Shown in pieces: positions 20,239 through 31,225 of a stretch of 64,000 nt of DNA. Position numbers and translations under genes: made by a program. Source of the DNA: Tsuneonella deserti (lineage in GTDB: Bacteria; Pseudomonadota; Alphaproteobacteria; Sphingomonadales; Sphingomonadaceae); assembly GCF_014644315.1 (NCBI RefSeq), contig NZ_BMKL01000001.1:1065001-1129000 (forward strand), given 5' to 3'. Positions within the stretch are counted from its first letter, which is position 1, and each line of letters begins with the position of its first letter. The notes beneath the pieces are model-generated. The model saw nothing but the letters and a program-made list of their open reading frames with translations, had not been told where the DNA came from and ran no database searches.

Positions 20239-20261
20239 CGGCGGACCTGCTATGTCCGCCG
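20239..20261 (-). promoter_or_regulatory. hairpin in the rpsD upstream region
   Basis: CGGCGGAC (20239-20246) pairs with GTCCGCCG (20254-20261) across a 7-nt loop, about 60 nt before the rpsD start codon. Ribosomal protein S4 represses its own mRNA in several bacteria, so a structured leader would not be surprising, but nothing here matches a known S4 leader. Confidence 0.3.
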
Positions 20262-20378
20262 CGATCTCCGCTTCACCGGGATACGGGATCAAATGCGAGG
20301 CGCGCGCATAGCAGGAACCGTGGGAAGGTCAAGGCAGCGGCCTCGACAAAGCCAGCCCGACCGGCCAACGCGCAGGCC

Positions 20379-20690
20379 ATGATCGACACCCTCAAGCTGC
20401 CCGACGATTGCCAGACGATGCTGGAGGTGCGCGCGGGCGTCGACCAGACCGACCGCGAGCTGGTAGCGCTGCTCGAGCGCCGTTTCGGCTATATGCGCGC
20501 CGCCGCGCGGATCAAGCAGGACCGCGCCAGCGTGCGCGACGAAGCGCGCAAGGCCGCGGTTATCGAAGCGGCGGCGGATCGTGCTGCTGCGGCCGGACTG
20601 CCGCGTGAAGCGATCGCGGAGCTATGGGAAAGGCTGGTCGAAGCCTCGATCGCCTACGAATTCGACGAGTGGGATCGCTTGCGCCGCTAA
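20379..20690 (+). CDS. chorismate mutase (AroQ class)
   Basis: 103 aa all-helical monofunctional chorismate mutase, converting chorismate to prephenate for Phe/Tyr synthesis. The family pattern is visible: RAGVDQTDRELVALLERRFGYMRAAARIKQ (Arg, Asp, Glu-Arg), then KAAVIEAAADRA...LPREAIAELWERLVEASIAYE. I take ATG 20379; the long frame upstream is antisense to rpsD. The stop overlaps the converging trmJ stop by 4 nt. Confidence 0.92.
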   Translation: MIDTLKLPDDCQTMLEVRAGVDQTDRELVALLERRFGYMRAAARIKQDRASVRDEARKAAVIEAAADRAAAAGLPREAIAELWERLVEASIAYEFDEWDRLRR

Positions 20691-21406
20691 TCGCGGTCGG
20701 GTTTGCCGAGGTGGCTCAGCACGCCGCGCAGGGTCCTGACTTCGAGATGGTTCCAGCCCGGCTTGGTCAGCAAGCTGCGCAGGGTCCGCCGCGTGTGCGG
20801 CCGCCGGCTTTCGGGCCGGAAGAAACCCCTGGGCTCAAGCATTGTCTCGAGCTGGGCAATCATTCCCTCCAGATCTTCCTGGGGCGCGGGCGGCAGGAGA
20901 TCTTCCTCGGTCGGGGTAGCGAGCGCTTCGCCCTTCGACCACTCATAAGCCACCAGGATCACGGCCTGGGCCAGGTTCAGCGAGCCGAATTCGGGATTGA
21001 TGGGCACCGTCAGGATGGCCCGGGCGAGGGCGACGTCGTCGGTTTCCAGCCCTGATCGCTCGGGCCCGAACAGGATCGCGCTGCGCCCGGTCTGCGAATG
21101 GATTTCGCGCGCGGCGGCGTCCGGCGTCAGCACAGGCTTGGTCACCCCGCGCTTGCGCACCGTGGTTGCATAGACGTGCGCGCAATCCGCGACAGCCTCT
21201 GCGGTGGTGGCGAACACGCGGGCATTTTCCAGCACCACGTCCGCCCCGGAAGCAGCAGGCCCTGCAGAGGGATTGGGCCATCCGTCGCGCGGTTCGACAA
21301 GGCGCATCTCGGTGAGCCCGAAATTGAGCATGGCGCGTGCCGCCTTGCCGATATTCTCCCCCAGTTGGGGACGGACGAGGACGATGACGGGCGGTTGGTG
21401 CTTCAT
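20687..21406 (-). CDS. trmJ: tRNA (cytidine/uridine-2'-O-) methyltransferase TrmJ-type
   Basis: 239 aa SPOUT-class RNA methyltransferase. Motif 1 is PPVIVLVRPQLGENIGKAARAMLNFGL (Asn-x-G-x2-R-A type), motif 2 AILFGPERSGLE, motif 3 VPINPEFGSLNLAQAVILVAYE; the last two build the SAM-binding knot. A C-terminal helical extension ends the protein. ATG 21406 (MKHQPPV) is chosen; 19 upstream codons have no family match. It is 28 nt downstream of nrdR on the same strand, so probably one transcript with glyA-nrdR. Confidence 0.9.
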   Translation of the reverse strand: MKHQPPVIVLVRPQLGENIGKAARAMLNFGLTEMRLVEPRDGWPNPSAGPAASGADVVLENARVFATTAEAVADCAHVYATTVRKRGVTKPVLTPDAAAREIHSQTGRSAILFGPERSGLETDDVALARAILTVPINPEFGSLNLAQAVILVAYEWSKGEALATPTEEDLLPPAPQEDLEGMIAQLETMLEPRGFFRPESRRPHTRRTLRSLLTKPGWNHLEVRTLRGVLSHLGKPDRD

Positions 21407-21434
21407 GAACCGGACAGCGTGGGCAAGGGAGGGA

Positions 21435-21899
21435 TCAGCCAGCGCCGCCGAAGTCGCGCACATTGCTGGCGAATTCCTCGAAATCGCGGGCTTCTCCGAA
21501 ATCGCGGTAGACCGAGGCGAACCGGATGTAGGCGACGCTGTCGATCTGGCGGAGGCCCTCCATGACCATCTCGCCGATCCGCGCCGAAGGCACCTCGCTT
21601 TCGCCCGAGGTTTCGACCTGCCGCTGAATGCCGCTGACCAGTTGGTCGATCCGCTCCTGCTCGATTCCCCGCTTGCGCACCGCGAGCGTGATCGACTGTT
21701 CGAGCTTGCGCCGGTCGAACGGCTCTCGCCGGTCGCCGGACTTCACCACGGTCACGTCGCGCAGTTGCACGCGTTCGAAAGTGGTGAAACGCGCGCCGCA
21801 GCTTTCGCACTGGCGGCGCCGGCGTATCGCGGTGCTGTCTTCGGCCGGGCGGCTGTCCTTGACCTGCGAATCGTCGTGCGCGCAAAAAGGACAGCGCAT
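21435..21899 (-). CDS. nrdR: transcriptional repressor NrdR
   Basis: 154 aa. Zn ribbon [13 protein letters not shown]...[17 protein letters not shown] (two C-x2-C pairs), then an ATP-cone domain (about 46-136: [20 protein letters not shown]...[13 protein letters not shown]). NrdR senses adenine nucleotides and represses ribonucleotide reductase genes via NrdR boxes. No nrd gene is in the window. It lies between the small membrane protein and trmJ in a minus-strand run headed by rpiB-glyA; nrdR downstream of glyA is a common order. Confidence 0.97.
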   Translation of the reverse strand: MRCPFCAHDDSQVKDSRPAEDSTAIRRRRQCESCGARFTTFERVQLRDVTVVKSGDRREPFDRRKLEQSITLAVRKRGIEQERIDQLVSGIQRQVETSGESEVPSARIGEMVMEGLRQIDSVAYIRFASVYRDFGEARDFEEFASNVRDFGGAG

Positions 21900-21908
21900 C
21901 CGCGACGC

Positions 21909-22136
21909 TTACTTCTTGACGCGGTTGTAGAGCGCGATGCCGGCTCCGGCGAGGAGGCCGACCGGAAGGCTGATCACAGGGAGCAGGGCGCCGGCTACCG
22001 CGCCGATCGCTGCGCCGGCGAGCACCGGCTTTGTCGAGGGATGGTGCATGCCTTCCTTGGCCATGCCGCTGACTTCGCTCTTGATGTCCTCGACCCAGTC
22101 CTGCTTGCCGCCGTCGTTCGGGTTATTCTGGTCCAT
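21909..22136 (-). CDS. small membrane protein, 75 aa, unknown function
   Basis: A hydrophilic N-terminus (MDQNNPNDGGKQDWVEDIK) precedes a Gly/Ala-rich hydrophobic hairpin (VLAGAAIGAVAGALLPVIS LPVGLLAGAGIAL, about residues 36-68) and a basic tail NRVKK. This glycine-zipper layout suggests one or two membrane segments. ATG 22136 is favoured because GGAAGG lies 8 nt before it; an ATG two codons earlier overlaps the glyA stop (ATGA) but is too close to that SD. It lies between glyA and nrdR in the same transcript. Confidence 0.75.
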   Translation of the reverse strand: MDQNNPNDGGKQDWVEDIKSEVSGMAKEGMHHPSTKPVLAGAAIGAVAGALLPVISLPVGLLAGAGIALYNRVKK

Positions 22137-22138
22137 TG

Positions 22139-23484
<1,346 letters not shown>

Positions 23485-23488
<4 letters not shown>

Positions 23489-23937
23489 GCCTGCTCCTTG
23501 AATGCGGGCGGTTGGCTGAGCTTGTCGACGCGCCGCTGGTGACGGCCGCCGGCGAATTCGGTTGTCAGGAATGCGCCGATGCAGGCCTTGGCCATGTCGA
23601 TCCCGATCAGCCGCGCGCCCAATGCGATGACGTTCGCATCGTTGTGCTCGCGCGCGAGTGCGGCCGACAGGGGTTCCGACACCAGCGCGCAGCGCACGGC
23701 GGGGTTACGGTTGACCGAGATGGAAATGCCGATGCCCGATCCGCACAGGGCCACGCCGAGCCGGGCCGTCCCGTCCGCCACCACATCCGCCAGCTTGTAG
23801 CCGTAATCGGGGTAGTCGACGCTGTCGGGGCTGTCGGGTCCGAGATCGGCCACTTCATGGCCCTCTTCGATCAGCCATTCGCGCAGGCGGGCCTTGAGAT
23901 CGAAAGCGGCGTGGTCGGAAGCGATGGCGATGCGCAT
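23485..23937 (-). CDS. rpiB: ribose-5-phosphate isomerase B
   Basis: 150 aa RpiB/LacA-LacB family sugar isomerase. [26 protein letters not shown], the anion/active-site loop [13 protein letters not shown] (catalytic Cys) and [15 protein letters not shown] are all present. It interconverts ribose-5-P and ribulose-5-P. ATG 23937 is set by homology; the frame runs 14 codons further upstream. It heads the rpiB-glyA-small protein-nrdR-trmJ run. Confidence 0.95.
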
Positions 23938-24017
23938 GCGCGCGCCATAGTCGTTCCGCTTTCCTGCCGCCACCCGCAATGCAAAAGCTGGCCTTGCCTG
24001 CGGGCTTCGGTGTGGCC

Positions 24018-24374
24018 TCAGCCTTGGGAGAAGCGGGAGAACGCCTGGCGAATCGCCTCCAGATTGTAAGGCTTCGTGACCGTTGGCACCTTGGCGAAGG
24101 CAGCCTCGTGGAGGTTGTCTCCGTAGCCCGAGGCGAACACGAATGGGATGCCTTTCGAATTCAGCGACTCGGCAACGGGGAAGCTTTTCTCCCCGTGCAC
24201 GTTCACGTCGAGGATCGCGGCGTCGAGCGGTTGTTCGGCCAAGGCCTCGTGCGCCTGGGCGAGCGTGGCGGCGACCACGGGGATGGCGCCGGCAATGTCG
24301 AGATGATCTTCAAGCGCCATGGCAATGATGGGCTCGTCCTCCAGAACGAGGATAGTCTTGCCTTCGAGGTCCAT
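24018..24374 (-). CDS. single-domain response regulator
   Basis: 118 aa, a lone CheY-like receiver. TILVLEDEPIIAMAL holds the acidic pocket, AILDVNVHGE the phosphoacceptor Asp (about residue 54), FVFASGYGD the switch Ser and VTKPYNLEAI the conserved Lys-Pro. There is no output domain. The start overlaps the upstream HWE kinase stop (ATGA), so it is almost certainly that kinase's partner. Single-domain regulators of this kind often take phosphate in competition with, or relay it to, another protein. Confidence 0.92.
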   Translation of the reverse strand: MDLEGKTILVLEDEPIIAMALEDHLDIAGAIPVVAATLAQAHEALAEQPLDAAILDVNVHGEKSFPVAESLNSKGIPFVFASGYGDNLHEAAFAKVPTVTKPYNLEAIRQAFSRFSQG

Positions 24375-25822
24375 CAGCCGTTCTCTCCGATATTCGTCAC
24401 GACGGTGCAATGCAGGCCCAGGGGATGGAAGTCGATGCTGGTCTTGGCGCTACCTTCGGCAGACAGGCCCCTCTCGATCAGGCGGGTGCCGAAACCGCGC
24501 CTTGCCGGTTGAACCACCGGCGGTCCGCCGCTTTCCCGCCAGTCGATCTCGAGCCGGCGCTTTCCCGGCTCTCCGGTCACTTGCCAGCGCACGTCTATCT
24601 TTCCCTCGGCGTTGGCGAGCGCGCCATACTTGAGCGCGTTCGTGCTCAGTTCGTGCACCAGCATGGCGAGTGAGACTGTCGTCTGCGGCGGGAGTGAAAG
24701 CGCAGGGCCGACGAGCGTGACGCGGTCTGCTTCGCTCCCCAGCGTCGCCTGGACGGCGCTTCGGATGGTGTCTTTCAGCCTGGCCGCTTCCCAATTTCTC
24801 TCGGTAAGCAGGCTGTGCGCCGCGGCCAAGGCGTTCAGCCGTGCATCCAGCGCCTTCAGCCCATCCGCCGCCGCATCGATGTTGCGAAAGGATTGTGCCG
24901 CCAGGCCCTGGACGATCGCCAGCGTGTTCTTCACCCGGTGATTGAGCTCGTTGATGAGCAGTTTCTGTGCTTCGGAGGCTTCCACCTCGTCGGTCACGTC
25001 ATAACCCTGGACGAAAATCGCGGTAACGCTGCCAGCGTCGAAGATGGGTTGGTAGACGAACGTCAGGTAACGGCGGCTCAGGGCCTCCGATCCTTCGCTC
25101 CGCAACATGATCGGCTCGCGCTCACCTACGTAGACTTTGCCTTCCGCGCGAACGCGGTCGAGCAGGTCGATGAATCCCTGTTCGACGACCTCCGGCAAGG
25201 CATCTGCGGCTGCCTTGCCCATCAAGTCCCGCTCCCCGACCAGGCGGTGATAGGCGGCGTTCGCCATCAGAAAGACATGCCGCGACCCGCCCACCACGGC
25301 GACGAACCCCGGCGCCTGTTCGAACATCCGCCGGAACCGATCGCGTTCCTCGGCAAGATCGCGGTTGCGGGCCTGGATGGCATCCGCCCGCTGGACCAGG
25401 CCCGCTTCGTCGCGGGAGCGGCGCAGGCTGTGGAGTTCGGTGACGTCAACCGTGTGCTGAAGGATGAAAGCCAGACCCCCCGCCGAATCCTTCACCGGCG
25501 TGTGGGTAGCGCTCCAGTAACGCACTTCCATTTCACCGGCGGCGTTCGCGATGTCGTACCGGATCAGCGCGATTTCATCGCGCTCGCCCGTGCGCAGGAC
25601 GCGGTCGAACGACTGGCTTAGAAGCTGGTGGCTCTCGCTTCCCGGATCGCTCGGGAACGCCTCGAACATCCTCTTGCCGAGTATGTCCTCGGCCCGGCGC
25701 AGGGTAGCAGCCAGGTAGGCGTCGTTCATCCAGACGATCGTCAGATCCCGATCCATGACAACGTAAGGATTGGGAGATCCGGCGAACAGCGAGGCGAAAT
25801 CTATCGGAGGCAGTTCGCTCAT
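24374..25822 (-). CDS. HWE/HisKA_2-type sensor histidine kinase with two PAS domains
   Basis: 482 aa from the MSELPP start (ATG 25822; in-frame ATGs at 25837 and 25861 are alternatives, the last abutting the rpoD terminator). PAS-1 (about 5-120: NPYVVMDRDLTIVWMNDAYL) is followed by a coiled coil, PAS-2 (about 160-280), then the phosphoacceptor block LINELNHRVKNTLAIVQGLA and an ATPase domain with LVHELSTNALKYGA and GFGTRLIERGL. The H-R-x-K-N box and shortened N-box mark the HWE/HisKA_2 class. There is no transmembrane segment, so it is cytoplasmic. The PAS domains lack the LOV Cys motif, so light sensing is not indicated. Confidence 0.9.
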   Translation of the reverse strand: MSELPPIDFASLFAGSPNPYVVMDRDLTIVWMNDAYLAATLRRAEDILGKRMFEAFPSDPGSESHQLLSQSFDRVLRTGERDEIALIRYDIANAAGEMEVRYWSATHTPVKDSAGGLAFILQHTVDVTELHSLRRSRDEAGLVQRADAIQARNRDLAEERDRFRRMFEQAPGFVAVVGGSRHVFLMANAAYHRLVGERDLMGKAAADALPEVVEQGFIDLLDRVRAEGKVYVGEREPIMLRSEGSEALSRRYLTFVYQPIFDAGSVTAIFVQGYDVTDEVEASEAQKLLINELNHRVKNTLAIVQGLAAQSFRNIDAAADGLKALDARLNALAAAHSLLTERNWEAARLKDTIRSAVQATLGSEADRVTLVGPALSLPPQTTVSLAMLVHELSTNALKYGALANAEGKIDVRWQVTGEPGKRRLEIDWRESGGPPVVQPARRGFGTRLIERGLSAEGSAKTSIDFHPLGLHCTVVTNIGENG

Positions 25823-25839
25823 ATTCTGTCGCTGCATGA

Positions 25840-25854
25840 GTGGCGCTGCGCCAC
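25840..25854. promoter_or_regulatory. 15-nt inverted repeat upstream of the HWE kinase
   Basis: GTGGCGC-T-GCGCCAC is a perfect palindrome around one central base. It lies between the rpoD terminator and the likely kinase start (25822), where an operator or a leader hairpin would be expected. Confidence 0.4.
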
Positions 25855-25862
25855 ATGTCAAA

Positions 25863-25890
25863 CGGGCCGCGCTTGAAAAAACGCGGCCCG
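25863..25890 (-). terminator. rho-independent terminator after rpoD
   Basis: Arms CGGGCCGCG (25863-25871) and CGCGGCCCG (25882-25890) form a 9-bp perfect stem 15 nt after the rpoD stop. On the minus strand the loop contains T6 and the stem is followed by TTTGA, a short but usable tail. Confidence 0.7.
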
Positions 25891-25904
25891 AACGATTGCC
25901 TGAC

Positions 25905-27956
25905 TTACTGGTCGAGGAAGCTGCGCATCTTCCGGCTTCGGCTCGGATGCTTCAGTTTCCTCAGCGCCTTTGCTTCGATTTGACGAATTCGTTCGCGCGT
26001 CACCGAAAATTGCTGGCCGACTTCTTCGAGCGTGTGATCGGTGTTCATCCCGATGCCGAAGCGCATGCGCAGCACGCGTTCCTCGCGCGGAGTGAGCGAT
26101 GCCAGCACCCGAGTAACGGTTTCCTTGAGGTTCGACTGGATCGCCGCATCCACCGGGATGACCGCATTCTTGTCCTCGATGAAATCACCCAGGTGCGAAT
26201 CTTCCTCGTCGCCGATCGGCGTTTCGAGGGAGATCGGCTCCTTGGCGATCTTCATCACCTTGCGCACCTTTTCGAGCGGCATCGACAGGCGCTCGGCCAT
26301 TTCCTCGGGCGTCGGCTCGCGGCCGTGCTCGTGGAGGAACTGGCGGCTGGTGCGGACCAGCTTGTTGATCGTCTCGATCATATGGACCGGGATGCGAATC
26401 GTGCGCGCCTGGTCGGCGATCGAGCGGGTGATCGCCTGCCGGATCCACCAGGTCGCGTAAGTCGAGAACTTGTAGCCGCGGCGGTACTCGAACTTGTCGA
26501 CCGCCTTCATCAGGCCGATATTCCCTTCCTGGATGAGGTCGAGGAATTGCAAGCCGCGGTTGGTGTATTTCTTGGCGATCGAGATCACCAGGCGCAGGTT
26601 CGCCTCGACCATTTCCTTCTTGGCGATGCGCGCCTCGCGCTCGCCCTTCTGGACCATGTTGACGATGCGCCGGAACTCGGGGAGCGACATGCCGGTCGCC
26701 GCCGCGATGTCCGCGATTTCGGCGCGGATGCGTTCGACCGCGTCGGCTTCCTTCTCGGCGAAGGCGGCCCACTTCTTGTCCTTCTTGGCATTCGCCTGCA
26801 GCCAGGAATCGTCGAGTTCGTTGCCGATGTAGGCATTGAGGAAATCGGCGCGCTTTACCTTGTGACGCTCGGCGAGGCGCAGCATCTGGCCGCCAAGCGT
26901 CGTCAGGCGGCGATTGAAGGCATAGAGGTTGTCGACCAGAAACTCGATCTTGGTCGCGTGGAACTGCACGCTCTCCACTTCCGCGGTGAGCTGCTCGCGC
27001 AGGTCCTCGTACTTCTTTTCCTTGGCCTTGGGGAATTCTTCGCCCCGGCCCAGAACGTCGACGCGTTCGGCCTGGAGTTTTTCGAACTTCTTGAAGAGGT
27101 CGGTGATACGGGCGAAAGTCTCGAGCGCCTCCGGCTTGAGCGCGGCTTCCATCTGGGCGAGCGAAAGAGTGTTATCCTCTTCCTCCTCCTCTTCGACGCG
27201 GCGCGAACGCGGTTCGCCGTCCTCGTCCTCGTCGGCCTCTTCTTCTTCCTCGACCTCTTCCTCCTCCTTGAAGGAAGGGCCGGCGGTCGCTTCGGAGATC
27301 TCGCCGTCGTCCTCGTCGTCCTCGGCGTCCTCGGTCATTTTCTCGACCGGCGGCTCCTTCGACAGCATGGCGTCGAGATCGAGAATCTCGCGCAGTTGCA
27401 TTTCCTCGTTGTTGAGCGCTTCGGACCAATGGATGATCGCGTGGAAGGTGATCGGGCTTTCGCACAGGCCCATGATCATCATGTCGCGACCTGCTTCGAT
27501 GCGCTTGGCGATGGCGATCTCGCCCTCGCGGCTGAGCAGCTCGACCGCCCCCATCTCGCGCAGGTACATCCGCACGGGATCGTCGGTGCGCTCGACGGTC
27601 TCTTTCTTCTTGGCCGCGGCGGCGGGCTTCGCCGGCTTGTTGGATGCGCCTTCCTCATCATCGTCTTCGTCGACGATTTCCTCGGCGTCTTCCTCGCTCT
27701 CCCCTTCGGCCTCGGCATCTTCGTCGGTTTCGACGATGTTGACGCCCATTTCGCTGATCGCGGACATCACGTCCTCGATCTGCTCGGACGACATCTCGTC
27801 CTGGGGCAGCGCCTCGTTGAGTTCGTCCACGGTGATGTAACCGCGGCGCTTGGCCTTCGCGATCAGCTTCTTCACCGACGCCTCGTTGAGGTCGATGAGC
27901 GGTGCGTCGTCCTTGCCGGTGGCGTCTTCTTGCGTGGCCATTTCGTCTCGCGTCAT
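25905..27956 (-). CDS. rpoD: RNA polymerase primary sigma factor RpoD
   Basis: 683 aa. Region 1.1 (about 18-75), 1.2 with [22 protein letters not shown], a large non-conserved region (about 160-430), 2.1-2.4 with [50 protein letters not shown], region 3, and 4.2 [33 protein letters not shown]. Two very acidic tracts stand out: residues about 76-103, and about 205-262 with runs of four to six Glu. The start overlaps the dnaG stop (ATGA); ATG 27941 is an alternative. A hairpin terminator follows. Confidence 0.98.
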   Translation of the reverse strand: MTRDEMATQEDATGKDDAPLIDLNEASVKKLIAKAKRRGYITVDELNEALPQDEMSSEQIEDVMSAISEMGVNIVETDEDAEAEGESEEDAEEIVDEDDDEEGASNKPAKPAAAAKKKETVERTDDPVRMYLREMGAVELLSREGEIAIAKRIEAGRDMMIMGLCESPITFHAIIHWSEALNNEEMQLREILDLDAMLSKEPPVEKMTEDAEDDEDDGEISEATAGPSFKEEEEVEEEEEADEDEDGEPRSRRVEEEEEEDNTLSLAQMEAALKPEALETFARITDLFKKFEKLQAERVDVLGRGEEFPKAKEKKYEDLREQLTAEVESVQFHATKIEFLVDNLYAFNRRLTTLGGQMLRLAERHKVKRADFLNAYIGNELDDSWLQANAKKDKKWAAFAEKEADAVERIRAEIADIAAATGMSLPEFRRIVNMVQKGEREARIAKKEMVEANLRLVISIAKKYTNRGLQFLDLIQEGNIGLMKAVDKFEYRRGYKFSTYATWWIRQAITRSIADQARTIRIPVHMIETINKLVRTSRQFLHEHGREPTPEEMAERLSMPLEKVRKVMKIAKEPISLETPIGDEEDSHLGDFIEDKNAVIPVDAAIQSNLKETVTRVLASLTPREERVLRMRFGIGMNTDHTLEEVGQQFSVTRERIRQIEAKALRKLKHPSRSRKMRSFLDQ

Positions 27957-29851
27957 TCGTGATTCTCGTCCGGAGTGCCGGGGTCTGCCACCGGAGAGTC
28001 AAATTCGGGTTGAGCCGCGCGCGCGGCTCTGCGGCTCGCCATTAGCCCGAGTCGTTTCTCGAACGCCAGCTTTCGTTTAAGCAGCCGTTGCTGCTCGGCA
28101 AATGCGGCTTCCGGGTCGGTCTCGAAGCGCGCGGTGGCCGCTGCCAGGGCAGCTTCCAGCGCGGGCCGTTCGACCAGTAACGCCACGGCTTCGGCCAGGT
28201 CTTCGCGCGCGTCCCGCGGATCGGCGCCTTCATCGAGGAAGGCAAAGCGGCTTTTGTCCGGCGGCGGAGCGAACCCCTGTGGCGCGGATATGGGCGTGTC
28301 GCCCGCGTGTTCAAGCATTTCGGCCGCTTCGATCAGCGATTCGAGGGCAGGGCCGTTGCGCCCGTCGCTCGCGGCAAAGCTCGCGAGCGGATCGGCGTGA
28401 ACGAGGATCTGGTCGGGGAAACGCAATAGCCCGGCGATCACGGCCCCTGCCAGGAGGTCGCGCGATCCCCCGTCCGCTGCCTTGCGGAGCCGGCCCGCTG
28501 CAGCCGGATCGAGAGCGGGCGCCATCGGCTTTCCGAACCCGCTTCTCCACTCGCGCCTCTCGCGGGGCGGGCGGGGCGGCTTGGGAGGGAAAGCAAATTC
28601 GGAAAACCTGTCGAGCAGTTCGCGGCGATAGAGCGCCTTGATGTCCGGATGCTGGATCGCCTCGCAATGATCAAGCAGCCGCGCCTTGAGACCCGCCTTC
28701 TCTTCCGGAGTGCGCAGCGGCGCGGCATCGCGCTCGAACGCCCACAGGGTGTCGATCATGCTGGCGGGGCTGGCGAGGAGGTCCTCCATCGCCTTTGCGC
28801 CCTGCTGCTTGATAAGGTCATCCGGGTCGAGGCCCGCGGGCAGTCGCACGATCGACAGGGTCTTGCCCGGAGCTAGCATCGGCAGCGCGCGGCTGATGCC
28901 CCGCATCGCCGCGCGTTGACCCGCGCTGTCGCCGTCGAAGCACAGGACCGGAGCATCGACCATCCGCCAGAGCAGTTCGAGGTGCCGCTCGGTGAGCGCG
29001 GTTCCCATCGGCGCGACGGCCTCTTCGAAACCGCCGGCGGCCATTGCGACCGCGTCCATCTGGCCTTCGACCACGATCATGCGCCCGCTCCGCCGCGCGG
29101 TGGGGCCAGCGCGGTGGAGGTTGAACAGCGTGCGCCCCTTGTCGAAAAGCGGAGTATCGGGCGAATTCAGATACTTGGGCGCGTCTTTCTTGTCCGCGTC
29201 GAGGATGCGTGCGGCGAAGGCGATCACCCGGCCGCGGGGATCGTGGATCGGGATGGTCAGTCTCTCGCGGAAGCGGTCGTAGGGCTCCTTGTCGTCCACT
29301 GCGATCAGCAGACCCGCCTCGACCAGCATGCCCCGGTCGAACTGGCTAAGCGCCTTCGCGATCGCGTTGCGCGCAGCCGGTGCGTAGCCGAAGCCGAAGC
29401 GCTCCAGGGTGTGCGCGTCGAACCCGCGTCCGGCGAGATACTCGCGCGCCTTCGCGCCGCCTGGCGTGTCGAGGTTGCCGCGGAACCAGTCCTGCGCCGC
29501 CTGCATCACGTCGTGGAGGCCCGCCTGTTGCTCGGCTCTCTTCGCGGCGCGCGGATCTGGGGCGGGAACTTCGAGGCCCGCCTCGGCGGCGAGCTCCTTG
29601 ATCGCATCCATGAAGGAAAGGCCGCGCTGGTCGGTCATCCAGCGGATTACATCGCCATGCGCGCCGCAACCGAAGCAGTGGTAGAACCCTTTCTCGTCGC
29701 TGACGGTGAAGCTGGGCGACTTCTCGTTATGGAACGGGCAGCAGGCCTTCCACTCGCGGCCGGCGCGCTGGAGCTTGGTGGTGCGCATGACCACGCCGCT
29801 CAGCGTCACCCGCGCGCGCAGTTCGTCGAGCCATTGCGGGGAGAGCGCCAT
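27953..29851 (-). CDS. dnaG: DNA primase
   Basis: 632 aa. N-terminal zinc-binding domain ([12 protein letters not shown]...[12 protein letters not shown]: Cys-His-Cys-Cys), RNA polymerase domain with the basic [22 protein letters not shown] motif and TOPRIM segments [13 protein letters not shown] and [12 protein letters not shown], then a helical C-terminus for helicase contact. It is followed by rpoD with a 4-nt overlap and preceded by the lipoprotein gene 38 nt upstream, the macromolecular-synthesis arrangement. Confidence 0.98.
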   Translation of the reverse strand: MALSPQWLDELRARVTLSGVVMRTTKLQRAGREWKACCPFHNEKSPSFTVSDEKGFYHCFGCGAHGDVIRWMTDQRGLSFMDAIKELAAEAGLEVPAPDPRAAKRAEQQAGLHDVMQAAQDWFRGNLDTPGGAKAREYLAGRGFDAHTLERFGFGYAPAARNAIAKALSQFDRGMLVEAGLLIAVDDKEPYDRFRERLTIPIHDPRGRVIAFAARILDADKKDAPKYLNSPDTPLFDKGRTLFNLHRAGPTARRSGRMIVVEGQMDAVAMAAGGFEEAVAPMGTALTERHLELLWRMVDAPVLCFDGDSAGQRAAMRGISRALPMLAPGKTLSIVRLPAGLDPDDLIKQQGAKAMEDLLASPASMIDTLWAFERDAAPLRTPEEKAGLKARLLDHCEAIQHPDIKALYRRELLDRFSEFAFPPKPPRPPRERREWRSGFGKPMAPALDPAAAGRLRKAADGGSRDLLAGAVIAGLLRFPDQILVHADPLASFAASDGRNGPALESLIEAAEMLEHAGDTPISAPQGFAPPPDKSRFAFLDEGADPRDAREDLAEAVALLVERPALEAALAAATARFETDPEAAFAEQQRLLKRKLAFEKRLGLMASRRAARAAQPEFDSPVADPGTPDENHE

Positions 29852-29889
29852 GCGCCCTCAATGCGGGCGAATCGCGCCCCGATGCAACC

Positions 29890-30612
29890 TCAAGCGCAGG
29901 CGTTGGCCACGCCTTCACGCGCTGCCGGATAAAATCCCATGCCAATCGCCTCGGTACTGTCGGCATCGAAGGCGTAGGCCTTGGCGGTTCCGGCCGGGGG
30001 CAGGGTGGACTGCCAGTAAAAGGTCAGCGGCTCCTTCTGCTCCCACTGGTTGCCGCCGTCGCCCGCGCTCACGGTCCAGACGATCCTGCCCGCATCGCAT
30101 GAGACCACGACGTCAGCCTTGGGGCCGATAGCGGCGAGCGCTTCGGGCTTGGCGTAGCCGGCCTTGCCCGTGAAGCCGTGCGCCGGCATCGTCATGCGGA
30201 AGGCGGTCGCCCGCTCGATGTCGCTGGCGGTGTTGTGCGCGCCGATGCCGGTATCCTCGTCGTTGTCGCCGCCGGGATAGACCACCATCACGTAGGTATA
30301 GACGGTGCCAGCCGGCGCGATTTTCGGGTCGCACGGGTCCATGCCCTTGGGACAGGCGACGAAGCTGCGCAGGTCCGCGAAGCTACCGGCCGCGTTCGTC
30401 ATGGCCACGGTCTTCTCGCCGATCCGGCCGCCAAGGGTGAATTCGGTCAGGTCGCCCGCAGGCAGCGCCTTGGCCTTGGCGACCGCCTCGCCATCGCTGT
30501 TCACGCGGTTGAGGTCGGTCACCTCCTGGTCCTGCACCTCGCGCTGGCTCGGTTCGTCCGAGCATCCGGCAGCCAGCAGCGCCAGTGCGCCCGCGGCGAT
30601 CAGCTTCCTCAT
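29890..30612 (-). CDS. lipoprotein of unknown function
   Basis: 240 aa. Signal peptide with a good lipobox LLAAGC (Cys 17), followed by an acidic linker. The mature part has two Cys in SFVACPKGMDPCDPKI (possible disulfide), PAGTVYTYVMVVYPGGDNDEDTG, a third conserved-looking Cys in VVVSCDAGRIVWTVSAG, and a final Cys near the end (VANACA). I do not recognise the family. It sits between yqeY and dnaG on the same strand with short gaps (10 and 38 nt), so it is likely cotranscribed. Confidence 0.75.
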   Translation of the reverse strand: MRKLIAAGALALLAAGCSDEPSQREVQDQEVTDLNRVNSDGEAVAKAKALPAGDLTEFTLGGRIGEKTVAMTNAAGSFADLRSFVACPKGMDPCDPKIAPAGTVYTYVMVVYPGGDNDEDTGIGAHNTASDIERATAFRMTMPAHGFTGKAGYAKPEALAAIGPKADVVVSCDAGRIVWTVSAGDGGNQWEQKEPLTFYWQSTLPPAGTAKAYAFDADSTEAIGMGFYPAAREGVANACA

Positions 30613-30622
30613 GGTTTCCCTC

Positions 30623-31075
30623 TTACGACAGTGCCTCTTTGACCAGCCGGCTGGCGGTCTGCATGTCGAGCACAGTGCCGTGGCGGGCCTTTAGTTCCGC
30701 CATCACGCGGCCCATATCCTTAATGGATTCAGCGTTTAAGGTTGACTTGATGTCCGCGATCGCGGCGCGGGTTTCGTCGTCCGAAAGCTGGGCGGGGAGG
30801 AACTCCTCGATAACCTTGAGTTCTTTCCGCTCCTGCTCGGCCAGTTCCTCGCGATTACCGTCAACATACATGGTTATCGACTCGCGCCGCTGCTTGGCCA
30901 TCTTTTGCAGGACGTCGACCACCAGCGTGTCGTCGTCCGGCTGTGACGAGGCGGTTCGCAGCTCTATGTCCCGGTCCTTGAGCTTCGCGAGGATCAAGCG
31001 AACCGCGGCGAGGCGCTCCTTGTCGCCGCCTTTCATCGCCGCGATCTGGGCCTGCTTGATGGTGTCGCGGATCAT
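30623..31075 (-). CDS. yqeY: GatB/YqeY domain protein
   Basis: 150 aa. The YqeY pattern is clear: MIRDTIKQAQIAAMKGGDKERLAAVRLILAKLKDRDIE, SITMYVDGNREELAEQERKELKVIEEFLPAQLSDDE, then DMGRVMAELKARHG. The domain is homologous to the tRNA-contact tail of GatB and may act in tRNA-dependent amidation, but its function is unproven. It is first in the yqeY-lipoprotein-dnaG-rpoD run and divergent from carA across 150 nt. Confidence 0.95.
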   Translation of the reverse strand: MIRDTIKQAQIAAMKGGDKERLAAVRLILAKLKDRDIELRTASSQPDDDTLVVDVLQKMAKQRRESITMYVDGNREELAEQERKELKVIEEFLPAQLSDDETRAAIADIKSTLNAESIKDMGRVMAELKARHGTVLDMQTASRLVKEALS

Positions 31076-31225
31076 GGAAATGCGCCTTTCGGATTGAAGC
31101 TGGAGGATGCGGCGGCCACTTAACCCGAGAAACGGCGCTTGGACAGGTTGACGAGTGCGGGCCGCGCGCCTAGCGGCTGGGACTTAGCAACATCGCCGGA
31201 AAACACCTGACTCGGAGCGCCACCC

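Noticed and set aside
19491..20378. Upstream extension of the chorismate mutase frame
   Set aside because: The extra ~296 codons are antisense to rpsD and unlike any chorismate mutase; ATG 20379 gives the standard length.
25770..27962. 730-codon open frame on the plus strand across the rpoD locus
   Set aside because: It is antisense to rpoD, whose domains are all in place. Its composition (long Leu/Asp/His/Arg runs) and lack of a start signal fit a GC-skewed shadow frame.
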